Part shown: positions 56,398 through 64,000 of the stretch, in pieces
How the letters are laid out: each line of letters opens with the position of its first letter
How positions within the stretch are numbered: the first letter of the stretch is position 1
Source of the DNA: Microbulbifer sp. VAAF005
GTDB taxonomy: Bacteria; Pseudomonadota; Gammaproteobacteria; Pseudomonadales; Cellvibrionaceae
Length of the DNA stretch: 64,000 nucleotides
Assembly (NCBI RefSeq): GCF_030012985.1
Contig: NZ_CP120233.1
Location: forward strand, 5,079,001-5,143,000
Direction: 5' to 3'
Notes under the pieces: model-generated
Database searches by the model: none
What the model saw: the letters and a program-made list of their open reading frames with translations, nothing else
Told to the model about the DNA's origin: nothing
Position numbers and translations under genes: made by a program

Positions 56398-56871
56398 ATG
56401 TCGCTGAACAAGTTTTACACCACCTTAAATGGGCAGTTGGAAGGATTGCTTTCTGCGGAGCGCGACTGGCTGGCCAACACCGCCAATGCCAGTGCGCTGT
56501 TGTTTATGGAGCTGGAGGATATCAACTGGGCCGGCTTCTATTTCCTCTACGGTGATGAATTGCGTTTGGGGCCCTTCCAGGGCAAGCCCGCCTGTACCCG
56601 GATTCCTGTGGGCGCTGGTGTTTGCGGCACTGCTGTTTCGACCGGTGAATCCCAATTGGTAGACGATGTGCATCAGTTCCCCGGCCACATCGCTTGCGAT
56701 GCCGTGTCGGCCTCAGAGGTGGTGGTGCCACTGTATGATGACGCGGGTCGTTGCCTGGGAGTGCTGGATATCGATAGCCCCAGTGTGGCGCGCTTTAGCG
56801 AGGAAGACCTGGCGGGCCTACAGGAATTTGCCCGGGTATTGCTCAAGTCCTCAGACCTCCCGGCGAGCTGA
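56398..56871 (+). CDS. msrC: Free methionine-(R)-sulfoxide reductase (GAF domain)
   Basis: fRMsr/MsrC reduces free Met-R-sulfoxide, protecting against oxidation. The 157-residue GAF protein has the three active-site cysteines expected: GKPACTRIPVG, GVCGTAV and HIACDAVSASEVVVP, plus LGVLDIDSP near the end. The TGA stop shares a base with the ATG of the next gene. Confidence 0.9.
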   Translation: MSLNKFYTTLNGQLEGLLSAERDWLANTANASALLFMELEDINWAGFYFLYGDELRLGPFQGKPACTRIPVGAGVCGTAVSTGESQLVDDVHQFPGHIACDAVSASEVVVPLYDDAGRCLGVLDIDSPSVARFSEEDLAGLQEFARVLLKSSDLPAS

Positions 56872-57617
56872 TGGCGCTGCTTTGGCAAAAGCAGGTTGAC
56901 GACACCTGTTACCAGGTGCGCAACCATGGCGCCAGTGTGCGCCTCTACAGCAACGGGGTTTTCCACTCTCAGTGGAATCCCCGCGATCCGCTCAAAGGCT
57001 CCCTTTGGGAGTTATTGCTGCTACCGGCATTTTTCCTCCCTGAAGAGCGCTTGAATTCGGTATTGGTACTCGGCGTCGGTGGTGGTGCCCTGATTCGCCT
57101 TTTGCAGGCGTTCACCTCCGCTAAGCGTATTGTCGGCGTAGATTTGGACCCGGTGCACCTGGATATTGCCCGTCGCTTCTTTGGCGTGCGTGATGTCGAG
57201 CTGGTGTGTGCTGATGCCTGTGACTTTGTACGCGACCACTTGAAGCGACCCTCTCACAGCACTTTCGACCTGGTGATCGACGACTTATTTGGGCACTGCG
57301 ACGGCGTAGTGCAGCGAGCGGTACCCGCCGATAAGTCCTGGTGCTCCAGCCTGATGCGCCTACTTCATAAAGATGGCGTGCTGGTCAGCAACTTCGGGGA
57401 TAGGCCCGAGCTACAGAACAGCGCTTGGCGCGACAAAGCTATGCGTGAGCGACTCGGCGGTGCCTGGATGGCCTATATGCCCCAGTATGAGAATCATATC
57501 CTGGCAGTGAGCAGAGGAACTCTGCGCAAAGGTGAGCTGGCGGCCAGGGCCCCAGAAAAGATCAATCCCGCCAACCCCAACCGGCGCCTGGACTTCCGCA
57601 TGAGCCAGCTTCGCTGA
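56871..57617 (+). CDS. SpeE-like SAM-fold protein
   Basis: This 248-residue Rossmann-fold protein has SVLVLGVGGGALIRLLQ as the SAM/dcSAM-binding loop, then RIVGVDLDPVHLDIARRFFG and VELVCADACDFV. These resemble spermidine-synthase-related methyltransferases, but the N-terminal domain and the polyamine-pocket residues of true SpeE are not evident. It is translationally coupled to msrC. Substrate unknown. Confidence 0.7.
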   Translation: MALLWQKQVDDTCYQVRNHGASVRLYSNGVFHSQWNPRDPLKGSLWELLLLPAFFLPEERLNSVLVLGVGGGALIRLLQAFTSAKRIVGVDLDPVHLDIARRFFGVRDVELVCADACDFVRDHLKRPSHSTFDLVIDDLFGHCDGVVQRAVPADKSWCSSLMRLLHKDGVLVSNFGDRPELQNSAWRDKAMRERLGGAWMAYMPQYENHILAVSRGTLRKGELAARAPEKINPANPNRRLDFRMSQLR

Positions 57618-57743
57618 TCTCGACAGCCCCCACAGAGGCCGGCTCCTAAAATCCCTGTCACTTTAATAGTGATATTCATTGGCGCCCTTTGTCACCTCGT
57701 GACTATACTCAAGGTGAGCGAAGTGTTCTGCCGGGATCGATTG

Positions 57744-58199
57744 ATGCGGTACAAAACTGTTGAGGAAGTGATTCAGGAAGGAAGGGATTTTCATGCCAAG
57801 TTGGCGTTGCAATACGAAGAGTATGAGCAGCTTGCCACCAATGAACGGGTCGAGTTGCTGCTGGATCAGCTGCGACGACGGGAAGATTCCATGAAGCACT
57901 CACTGGAAAACTTCCATGCAGACCTGCCCCCTGGAGCCCTACATACCTGGGTGCAATTTGCCCCGGAAGGGCGAGAGAAAGAATTTTTGCAGCGCTTGCG
58001 CGGCATTGATATTGAAGACTTGGAGCAGATTGCCAAGTTGGCCATGGATATCGAGATCTACCTGGCCGATCAATATCGGGATCTAGCCCAGGGCGCTGAA
58101 ACCCCATCGGCACGAGATGCATTCGAACGATTGCGACAACTCGAAGAGTTGGAAGAGCATACGCTGTCGATGAACTTGTTTAATCTGCGCGATTACTAG
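57744..58199 (+). CDS. Helical hypothetical protein
   Basis: These 151 residues are almost wholly helical and rich in Glu, Leu, Arg and Gln, with repeated His/Glu positions (EGRDFHAKLALQYEEYEQ, REDSMKHSLENFHADL). The pattern recalls a small four-helix bundle, but I do not see a firm iron-ligand set. ATG 57744 is chosen because upstream codons look non-coding. It ends 50 bases before the convergent rsmC. Confidence 0.55.
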   Translation: MRYKTVEEVIQEGRDFHAKLALQYEEYEQLATNERVELLLDQLRRREDSMKHSLENFHADLPPGALHTWVQFAPEGREKEFLQRLRGIDIEDLEQIAKLAMDIEIYLADQYRDLAQGAETPSARDAFERLRQLEELEEHTLSMNLFNLRDY

Positions 58200-58248
58200 C
58201 CTTTAATCCAGTTTCCAGGCGACTGCTGCTGGCCTGCGCCCCTAGCTC

Positions 58249-59265
58249 TTAGGGGCGCAGACGGTATACGCAAAATCCTTGCTCTTTGGTGATCAAATCC
58301 ACCTGGGAAAAATAGCGGGGCCCTTTTTTCGCCAGGGGAATAAATTCATTCACCACAAAAATCGCAGCGCCGGAATCTTTGAGAATCCGCGCACTCTGCT
58401 GCAGAAAGCGATCGGTCAAATCTCCCTCCACCTGAAAGCCCTGGTGGAAAGGTGGGTTGCACAGCACCAGATCGGCGATTTCACTCTCCAGTTCAGAGCC
58501 AGCATCAGAGGGCACAACGATGCCTTCGACTCCCTGTTCGGTAAAATTCTTGCGGCAGGCCAATAGAGCAGCGGCGTTATTATCCGTAGCGGTAAAATGA
58601 TATTTACCCAAAGCGGCTAATTGCATACTCAGGTAGCCATAACCACAACCGAGATCAACAATACGAGAACCGTCCTGTGGCAACTCCGTCGTTAATTGCT
58701 GGGCGAGTAGGGCACTGCCTTTATCGATTTTGTTCCAGCCGAACAATCCCGGCTTGGAGTAGAGGTCGCCAAGCTCGAGCAGCTTTTGTAACTGGGCATA
58801 CTGAAGCTCACCGATTGGATTGCCGGTGTCCTCGTGAGCGACAACATTACTGCTCAGGTAGTCGTTGCCGTTTTTTTGCAAGTGCTTGGCAGTGCCCAGG
58901 CGCTCGGCTACTTTCGCAGCGTAGCTTTTGATTCCGCTTTGCTTTTCACCCAGCAGAACCAACTCGCCACCTTCACCGAGGAAGTGGGGTGCACAATCAA
59001 TAATATGGTGAACTACGGCCTTCTCTTTCGAAACGGCGTAAACAATACGGCGGTATTTGCGGTCCAGTTCTTCAAAGTGGAAATCGTTGAAGAAGCTCCG
59101 CTTCACCGTATTTTCGGCGAGTTCGGCAATATCCCAGCGGTTACTGATTAAATCTCCGGCAAAATGGAACCCCTCCTGGTGTAAGAGGGGCTTGCTGTTT
59201 TCATCGGCGATCCACAGTGTTTCCTCTGGGGCCTGGATAAGTTCCTGATGTAGAAGGGCTGACAT
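58249..59265 (-). CDS. rsmC: 16S rRNA (guanine1207-N2)-methyltransferase
   Basis: RsmC methylates G1207 of 16S rRNA during 30S assembly. The 338-residue protein has the duplicated methyltransferase layout of the family. A degenerate N-terminal domain (1-160) precedes a catalytic C-terminal domain with RIVDLGCGYGYLSMQLAA for SAM and the active-site LVLCNPPFHQG. The length matches E. coli RsmC. It is the last gene of the folD-rsuA-rsmC minus-strand run, nine bases after rsuA. RlmG, a close relative, is the main alternative. Confidence 0.85.
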   Translation of the reverse strand: MSALLHQELIQAPEETLWIADENSKPLLHQEGFHFAGDLISNRWDIAELAENTVKRSFFNDFHFEELDRKYRRIVYAVSKEKAVVHHIIDCAPHFLGEGGELVLLGEKQSGIKSYAAKVAERLGTAKHLQKNGNDYLSSNVVAHEDTGNPIGELQYAQLQKLLELGDLYSKPGLFGWNKIDKGSALLAQQLTTELPQDGSRIVDLGCGYGYLSMQLAALGKYHFTATDNNAAALLACRKNFTEQGVEGIVVPSDAGSELESEIADLVLCNPPFHQGFQVEGDLTDRFLQQSARILKDSGAAIFVVNEFIPLAKKGPRYFSQVDLITKEQGFCVYRLRP

Positions 59266-59273
59266 ATCTTTTT

Positions 59274-59990
59274 TTAATTGATAGAGGCAATTTCTTCAGG
59301 GGTCAGGAGGCGGTAATCACCTTCCTGAAGTTCTTCATCCAAGATGATTTCGCCGATCTTTTCCCGGTGCAACTCCAATACCTTGTTGCCCAGGGCCGCA
59401 AACATACGCTTCACCTGATGATAGCGCCCCTCACCGATGGTGATGCGCACTTCGTTGGCAAAGAGGATCTCCAGCTTGGCAGGCTTGGTTCTCTTCTTTT
59501 CATTATTGAGCCAGACACCCTTGGCAAGCTTGGCCACGGCATCTTCCTCAATTTTCTCGGCCAACAGAGCGTAGTAGGTCTTGTCGCAATGGTGGTTGGG
59601 GGAGGTCACCTTGTGGGACCACTGGCCGTCATCGGTAAGCAGCACCAGGCCGGTGGTATCAATATCCAGACGCCCGGCAATATGCAGCTTTTCCTTGTTA
59701 GGCTCATCAATCAGGTCCAGCACTGTAGGGTGCTCGCCATCTTTGGTGGCACTGACATAGCCCAGGGGCTTGTTCAACATAATGTAGCGGGGCCCCGGCT
59801 CGTGCAGGGGCTCATCATCCAGGCACAACTCATCACTGACTTGTATTTTGGTGGCCGCATTGGTGACCACCTCACCATTGACGGTAATGCGCCCCGCCCA
59901 GGCGGCGCGCTTTACATCAGTGCGGGAGAGGTCGGTGACCTGGCTGACCGCTTTATCCAGACGAATCAGGTTAGCCAATTTTACGTTCAC
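59274..59990 (-). CDS. rsuA: 16S rRNA pseudouridine(516) synthase
   Basis: RsuA makes the single pseudouridine of 16S rRNA. The N-terminal S4 domain ([21 protein letters not shown]) is followed by the catalytic core with the nucleophilic Asp in [22 protein letters not shown], then KTYYALL and [15 protein letters not shown]. The 238-residue length is normal. The likely start is GTG 59990, which lies inside the 3' end of folD, a 20-base overlap that suggests coupling. Confidence 0.92.
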   Translation of the reverse strand: MNVKLANLIRLDKAVSQVTDLSRTDVKRAAWAGRITVNGEVVTNAATKIQVSDELCLDDEPLHEPGPRYIMLNKPLGYVSATKDGEHPTVLDLIDEPNKEKLHIAGRLDIDTTGLVLLTDDGQWSHKVTSPNHHCDKTYYALLAEKIEEDAVAKLAKGVWLNNEKKRTKPAKLEILFANEVRITIGEGRYHQVKRMFAALGNKVLELHREKIGEIILDEELQEGDYRLLTPEEIASIN

Positions 59991-60816
59991 CGGAATCGAC
60001 AGATTGATAGATCAGGGTATTGATGGTCATGGGACCAACGCCACCGGGTACCGGGGTGTAAGCTGCAGCGCGTTCGGTCAGTGGGCCCAGCTCGATATCG
60101 CCGACACCGCCGGGGTGGTAACCGGCATCCACAACCACAGCGCCATCCTTAATCCACTCGGCCTTGATAAACTCAGGCTTGCCCACGGCGCCCACTACGA
60201 TATCGGCGCGGCGGATATGCTCGGCCAGGTCTTGGGTGCGGGAGTGGCAGATAGTCACGGTGGCATTGGCATTCAACAACATGGCCGCCATCGGCTTACC
60301 CAAAATGGGGCTGCGACCCACAACCACAGCGTGCTTGCCTTCCAATTCAATATTGTAGGCCTCCAACAGGCGCATAATTCCTTTAGGAGTCGCGCAGCCG
60401 TAAGCCTCTTCTCCCATTGCCATACGGCCAAAGCCCAGGCAGGTTACACCGTCTACATCTTTTTCCAGGCTGATCGCATCGAAACAAGCGCGCTCATCGA
60501 TCTGCGCCGGTACCGGGTGCTGGAGTAAAATGCCGTGGACGTTGGGGTTGGAGTTGAGTTCTTCGATCTTGGCGAGCAGCTGCTCAGTGGTGGTGGAGGA
60601 GGGCAGTTCCACCTGGAGGGAGTCCATGCCGATTCGGCGGCAGGCATTGCCCTTCATCTTTACGTAAGTGGCGGAGGCGGGGTCATCACCTACCAGAATG
60701 GTCGCCAGGATTGGCGTTTGGCCACCACTCTTTTCCTTTAGTACGGCTACCCGAGCCGAGAGTTCCTCTTCAGTTTTCTGTGCCAGGGCCTTGCCGTCCA
60801 GAACCAGTGCAGACAT
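59971..60816 (-). CDS. folD: Methylenetetrahydrofolate dehydrogenase/cyclohydrolase
   Basis: FolD is the bifunctional cytoplasmic enzyme of one-carbon metabolism. The 281-residue protein shows the catalytic Lys in [12 protein letters not shown], the Gln/Asp region [10 protein letters not shown] and DVDGVT, the NADP-binding [14 protein letters not shown], and [14 protein letters not shown] at the end. In Pseudomonas folD lies directly after cysS; here 12 kb of other genes, including Wadjet, separates them. It is first in the folD-rsuA-rsmC run. Confidence 0.96.
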   Translation of the reverse strand: MSALVLDGKALAQKTEEELSARVAVLKEKSGGQTPILATILVGDDPASATYVKMKGNACRRIGMDSLQVELPSSTTTEQLLAKIEELNSNPNVHGILLQHPVPAQIDERACFDAISLEKDVDGVTCLGFGRMAMGEEAYGCATPKGIMRLLEAYNIELEGKHAVVVGRSPILGKPMAAMLLNANATVTICHSRTQDLAEHIRRADIVVGAVGKPEFIKAEWIKDGAVVVDAGYHPGGVGDIELGPLTERAAAYTPVPGGVGPMTINTLIYQSVDSGERKIG

Positions 60817-61043
60817 AGATACTATCTCTAACAGTAAAAAATCGATGGCTAATAGACCGGAATCTGCTTCAGCACCTACTTTATATAGAAGGGCGGAAGC
60901 AGGCGATTTTTAAAAACGCTTACTTTTTATCCGGTCGGATTCGCGAAGTGCGCCATTTTCGCACAGGTTGGAAATAATTTCGCCACTTCTGGGCCCAGAT
61001 AGGCAAAAGGATAAACTTCTTTAAAAATAATAGCTTAGAAGCG

Positions 61044-61072
61044 TTGACATGGGCCGGGGGTATCATTACTAT
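61044..61072 (+). promoter_or_regulatory. Promoter of the tRNA operon
   Basis: TTGACA (61044-61049) and TACTAT (61067-61072) have a 17-base spacing. A GC-rich discriminator follows, as in stringently controlled stable-RNA promoters. The remaining DNA between folD and the first tRNA (60817-61156) holds no gene. Confidence 0.65.
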
Positions 61073-61156
61073 GCACGCACTTCGCAGCTACAGCGACTTA
61101 CACAACCACCTACGGGGCGGTTAACAGGGTCAAAGAGGTGCGAATGATTGGAAAAA

Positions 61157-61233
61157 CGGGGCATAGCGCAGTCTGGTAGCGCGCCTGCTTTGGGAGCAGG
61201 ATGTCGGGGGTTCGAATCCCTCTGCCCCGACCA
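61157..61233 (+). tRNA. tRNA-Pro (UGG)
   Basis: A 77-base cloverleaf with acceptor CGGGGCA/TGCCCCG, encoded CCA, and a CCTGC/GCAGG anticodon stem around TTTGGGA; the anticodon is TGG. Confidence 0.95.
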
Positions 61234-61251
61234 ATTTTCCGGGTTCACCTT

Positions 61252-61328
61252 GCGCCCGTAGCTCAGCTGGATAGAGCATCCGCCTTCTAAGCGGATGGTC
61301 GCAGGTTCGAGTCCTGCCGGGCGTGCCA
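61252..61328 (+). tRNA. tRNA-Arg (UCU)
   Basis: A 77-base cloverleaf with acceptor GCGCCCG/CGGGCGT (one wobble), encoded CCA, and anticodon loop CTTCTAA; the anticodon is TCT. Confidence 0.95.
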
Positions 61329-61442
61329 TCTTCACAAGATGGTGCTGGTTTGGCAAAAAGGACTTAGTCTGAAGCCAGATTGGCTGCAAGAGGTATCCGG
61401 CAATCAGTACTGCCACAAGGTGCTGAAGTATATCACTTTTAT

Positions 61443-61519
61443 GGTGGCCGTAGCTCAGTTGGTAGAGCACAGGATTGTGGCTCCTGAGGTCGCGGGTTCG
61501 ATCCCCGTCGGCCACCCCA
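61443..61519 (+). tRNA. tRNA-His (GUG)
   Basis: The extra G at position -1 typical of tRNA-His, acceptor GTGGCCG/CGGCCAC, discriminator C and encoded CCA, and anticodon loop TTGTGGC; the anticodon is GTG. In Pseudomonas this cluster continues with tRNA-Leu, which is not present here before the terminator. Confidence 0.95.
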
Positions 61520-61548
61520 GATTCTTCCTTGTTTATCAAGGACTTAAA

Positions 61549-61572
61549 ACCCCGCCGAGTGCGGGGTTTTTT
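61549..61572 (+). terminator. Terminator of the tRNA operon
   Basis: ACCCCGC (61549-61555) and GCGGGGT (61561-61567) with a five-base loop, followed by TTTTT. A clear rho-independent terminator 30 bases after tRNA-His. Confidence 0.9.
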
Positions 61573-61587
61573 AGTTTTGGGCCTTTG

Positions 61588-61615
61588 AGGGGTAATTCGA
61601 GGGGGTAATTTTTAC
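61588..61615. repeat. Direct repeat and palindrome near the integrase, possible att/arm site
   Basis: GGGGTAATT occurs twice in quick succession (61589-61597 and 61602-61610). The second copy extends into the palindrome GGTAATTTTTACC. They lie between the tRNA terminator and the 3' end of the integrase gene, where attachment or arm-type sites are expected. I cannot identify the matching distal att copy, which must be outside the window. Confidence 0.35.
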
Positions 61616-61650
61616 CACAATCGATTTTTTCAGCCCCTCCGGTTGGACAT

Positions 61651-62704
61651 TCATCCAGTGCCCTTTGGCGTGTCTTTCTTTCCGCTAATCCTCGCCTTAT
61701 TAAGAGAAACAACTTTATCGGCGGTGTGGTTGTAGCGCTCCATCATGCTTCGAGTCTTGTGCCCGCTGAATTCCTGCTTGTCACCTTCGAAATCTGAGAT
61801 GCCTTTAATCTTTAAATCATGAAACCGGAAGCGGGCGGGTAGGGCGCCAGCCTCATTGGCAGCTTTTTGTTCCCGGCTCCAGGTGCTGTTGAATCCGTCT
61901 CGGGTGAAGCGCTGCCCAGTTCGGCCGCGAATCAGACACATACTTTGTGACCTGGAAGTGGTGTTGCTTTTAAGTGCCAGCTCAACCGCATCGTGCAATC
62001 GGTCCGTCCAGAGCTTCAGTTGTTTCTTGCCAGTTTTTTGTTGGCAAATCAATAAACCTTCGTCGGTGATATCCTGTCGCTTCAATGCGAGAACATCTTG
62101 TTGGCGAGCGGCGCAAAGGTAGGCAATCTCCATTGCGGCCGCGTGGGCAGTGTGTCCCTTGGACTCTAACCATTTATAGAAAGCTAAATATTCTGAATCT
62201 TCCACATAGCGCCCGGCCTGTTTCTCCTTGATTGGCTTGACCGCCCTGGCTGGGTCTTCAATTGATACGAACCCGCGAGCCTTTCCCCAGCGAAAAATAA
62301 TACTGAGAAATGTGCGCTCTCTGTTTGCTGCGGTAGGGTATTGCTGCCCGCGTGCATCCATATACATTTGAATCACAGGTGATGTGATGGAGTCCGGCAC
62401 TGCTTGACCAAAGACGGCCTCAATTTTCTTTGCGTATCGCAGATAATCTTTTTGCGTTTGAGGTTTTATCTCTTTTGTGTATTGGGGAGGCCAGGTATAG
62501 CTCTATCAGGTCGGCGATAGTAAATGTTTTACCGTGTTGGCCGCTTTCCCACAATTCGTAGGCGGTCCATACTTCGGCGCGAGTAGCATCAGGGCCGCAC
62601 AAGTACCAAGCCCCTTGCCCTCGTATTTTTACCCGATAGCCGCGTGGGTAAACCTCTACCCAGCGTGGCATCCAGGCGTTCTTGGGGTTTCTTGGTCTAG
62701 CCAT
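61651..62704 (-). pseudogene. Phage-type tyrosine integrase, frameshifted
   Basis: The N-terminal frame (from ATG 62704) encodes an arm-binding domain (MARPRNPKNAWMPRWVEV, WYLCGPDATRAEVW) and a core-binding start (TIADLIELYLAS). The catalytic part in another frame has QKDYLRYAKKIEAVFG, then AARQQDVLALKRQDI with the first Arg, FHDLKIKGISDFEGDKQEFSGHKT, and the nucleophile in MMERYNH. The HxxR box reads HDLK, as in many phage integrases of this branch. The break is at the four-G run 62484-62487 (plus strand). Removing one base joins ELYLASQYTKEIKPQTQKDYL without gaps, about 350 residues. The gene points toward the tRNA-His locus. Confidence 0.82.
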
Positions 62705-62942
62705 TGATGGCGCTCATGTTTATGCCGGCGGGTATTTGAGGTGCCTGCCCGTTGGAGCTGGTGCTGTTTATCTGCATGAGTTTAGCCTGATTGACCATTT
62801 CCCAAGTCAGGGCGGGAGAGTGGTCCCTCTTAAGCACGTAGGGGATGCGATTGCTATCGAGGACTTTCTTTTGCGCCTCAGCATTATCGGCACCAACACC
62901 AGTTAGGCGGCCGATTTCACTTTTTGTGAGAAGTTTGCTCAT
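62697..62942 (-). CDS. DUF4224 protein
   Basis: This small protein of 81 residues carries a DUF4224-like domain (LTKSEIGRLTGVGADNAEAQKKVLDSNRIPYVLKRDH), routinely found directly upstream of phage integrases and probably a small DNA-binding or excisionase-like factor. It overlaps the start of the integrase by eight bases and the previous gene by four. Confidence 0.75.
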   Translation of the reverse strand: MSKLLTKSEIGRLTGVGADNAEAQKKVLDSNRIPYVLKRDHSPALTWEMVNQAKLMQINSTSSNGQAPQIPAGINMSAING

Positions 62943-63637
62943 GCCGCCACCCCAGCCTGCTCTACCCGGCGGAACTCAATAACCCATACCCAGGGGTTTT
63001 GGTCCCAGCTGTCATTGCTATAGATAGACTCCCAAAGTCTGCGGAATGCAGGGCGCGGCTTTTCATACCAGCCACAAAATTGAGCTGCTGCGGATTCGGG
63101 GCCGTCCACACCCTCGGCTTTTGCATCCTCTTCGCTGATATCCTGAATACGCTCAACGCGAACGGTAGTTATTTCTAAAGTGATACGGCTGGCCCACCGG
63201 GGCATGTGGATTGAGGGTACATTTTTTCCCTCCTGGGCTGACTTAGGCATGGTCCAGCTTTCAGCGATACTTTCATTTTCGAAGTATGTGAAACTGTTAT
63301 CAGCTAAATACTCGACCCTCACACATCCGCAGTTGCAGGCGTCAATTGCGCACAAATCCGGCTTCCAGGTTTCGCGCACCCATAGGCGGTCACCGGGCTC
63401 ACCATAAGGGCAGTCAATGTCGACAAACCTGCTTTGCCAGGCACTGTTGATCTCCTGATATAAGGAGCGACCCGCAGGCAAACCACCAATTTGTTTGATG
63501 GCCTCTTCATCACTTGCGCCATTAAATGGCTGCGGTTTTATTAGCCTGCGCGTTTGGGTTTTGCGGCCTTCCAGAATTGCGCGGACCATATCCCCATTAA
63601 ATAAGATTGGTTTCTCTGCTATGGCCGGGTTAGTCAT
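62939..63637 (-). CDS. Phage-type ASCH/PUA-like protein
   Basis: This 232-residue protein starts at ATG 63637, seven bases after GGAG. It begins EKPILFNGDMVRAILEGRKTQTRRLIKPQP and continues GEPGDRLWVRETWKP ... PSIHMPRWASRITLEIT ... ERIQDISEEDAKAEGV, then an end with FRRLWESIY. This arrangement is common in phage and prophage genes annotated as hypothetical or morphogenetic; the first motif resembles ASCH-fold RNA-binding domains. The function is not known. It overlaps the next upstream gene by eight bases. Confidence 0.65.
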   Translation of the reverse strand: MTNPAIAEKPILFNGDMVRAILEGRKTQTRRLIKPQPFNGASDEEAIKQIGGLPAGRSLYQEINSAWQSRFVDIDCPYGEPGDRLWVRETWKPDLCAIDACNCGCVRVEYLADNSFTYFENESIAESWTMPKSAQEGKNVPSIHMPRWASRITLEITTVRVERIQDISEEDAKAEGVDGPESAAAQFCGWYEKPRPAFRRLWESIYSNDSWDQNPWVWVIEFRRVEQAGVAA

Positions 63638-64000
63638 TGGAGGCTCCCACAACTTTAAGGTTATTAGGTAGGCACTTCAGTGCATCCTCACATGCCTCTT
63701 CTGCTGTAAGGCCTTGCCCTTGAGCAAGAGAATCCTTGCACCTCGTGTCTTCTTTTAGCCATGCCATCCAATCGGTTCTTATGGTTCTGGCAATTTCCAC
63801 GTATAAGAACGGGTAGTGGTTTTCCAGCTCAACAGCTTTATTTATAAATTCCGCCACATTGTTGCCTGGGTTAGATTGTGTAGAATCAATAACCCCCTGA
63901 AACTGCGAAAACATCCAGTGCAAGAATTCATTGAATTCTGGGTCGTAGAAAGTAAACCCTTCGCTGGTGCCAGCTATCTCTTTAGCCTTTTCTCTCCATT
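63630..64000 (-). CDS. Phage-region hypothetical protein, truncated by window end
   Basis: The frame is open to the last base, so the N-terminus lies outside the window. The visible 123 residues include FTFYDPEFNEFLHWMFSQFQGV and LYVEIARTIRTDWMAWLKEDTR, then QGLTAEEACEDALKCLPN. No family is recognised. It continues the minus-strand gene run of the integrated element. Confidence 0.6.
   Translation of the reverse strand, partial: WREKAKEIAGTSEGFTFYDPEFNEFLHWMFSQFQGVIDSTQSNPGNNVAEFINKAVELENHYPFLYVEIARTIRTDWMAWLKEDTRCKDSLAQGQGLTAEEACEDALKCLPNNLKVVGASND

Noticed and set aside
61069..61539. A 156-codon minus-strand frame
   Set aside because: It covers the three tRNA genes on their antisense strand; the repeated phrases (GLEPAT, RDSNPRHP) are classic tRNA-shadow translations.
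61651..62704. Two separate integrase genes
   Set aside because: The two frames are the N- and C-terminal parts of one protein and join exactly when one base is removed at 62484-62487.

Overview
The window looks like chromosomal DNA of a marine, polysaccharide-associated gammaproteobacterium. A Cellvibrionales genus such as Microbulbifer is my inference from the mix of families; no rRNA or other decisive marker is present. Housekeeping genes are typically gammaproteobacterial (acnB, miaE, lpxH-ppiB-glnS-cysS, folD-rsuA-rsmC, a Pro-Arg-His tRNA operon). They alternate with accessory blocks that hold surface proteins, carbohydrate and sulfate enzymes, defence genes and mobile DNA.

Layout. 1-6.6 kb: a two-gene cell-surface module, a truncated DUF11/SdrD-type protein followed by a 1730-residue protein with three OmpA-like domains and a large beta barrel. 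7-20.4 kb: an accessory region with two paralogous MFS exporters (the second broken), an arylsulfatase, a tandem pair of curlin-repeat proteins, a glycosyltransferase/alginate-lyase-like fusion, an IS630 transposase gene and a sulfotransferase. 20.8-26 kb: acnB, a DUF1289 protein, a Tus-type replication terminator protein and miaE. 26-29 kb: gene-poor, probably decayed DNA with one small secreted-peptide candidate. 29-31.6 kb: small conserved proteins and a frameshifted nitroreductase. 31.6-38.9 kb: a four-gene minus-strand operon (FMN glutamate-synthase-like protein, pyruvate oxidase, arginine-type decarboxylase, AdiC-like antiporter), fitting acid and stationary-phase physiology. 40.4-43.5 kb: a compact operon of a free-standing condensation-domain acyltransferase, a GT8 glycosyltransferase and an SDR enzyme, possibly for an undescribed acylated glycoside. 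43.5-48.4 kb: lpxH, ppiB, glnS, cysS and a DUF3012 lipoprotein. 48.4-55.6 kb: a complete Wadjet (JetABCD, MksBEFG-like) anti-plasmid system. 55.8-60.8 kb: small proteins, msrC, rsmC, rsuA and folD. 61.1-61.6 kb: tRNA operon with promoter and terminator. 61.65 kb to the end: the edge of an integrated phage-like element (broken tyrosine integrase, DUF4224 protein, phage-type proteins).

A cross-cutting observation: four genes carry five single-base frameshifts, every one in a mononucleotide run (14836, 15001, 30132, 39583, 62484). The reading frames otherwise continue with intact family motifs. This points to homopolymer errors in the assembly at least as strongly as to real pseudogenes.
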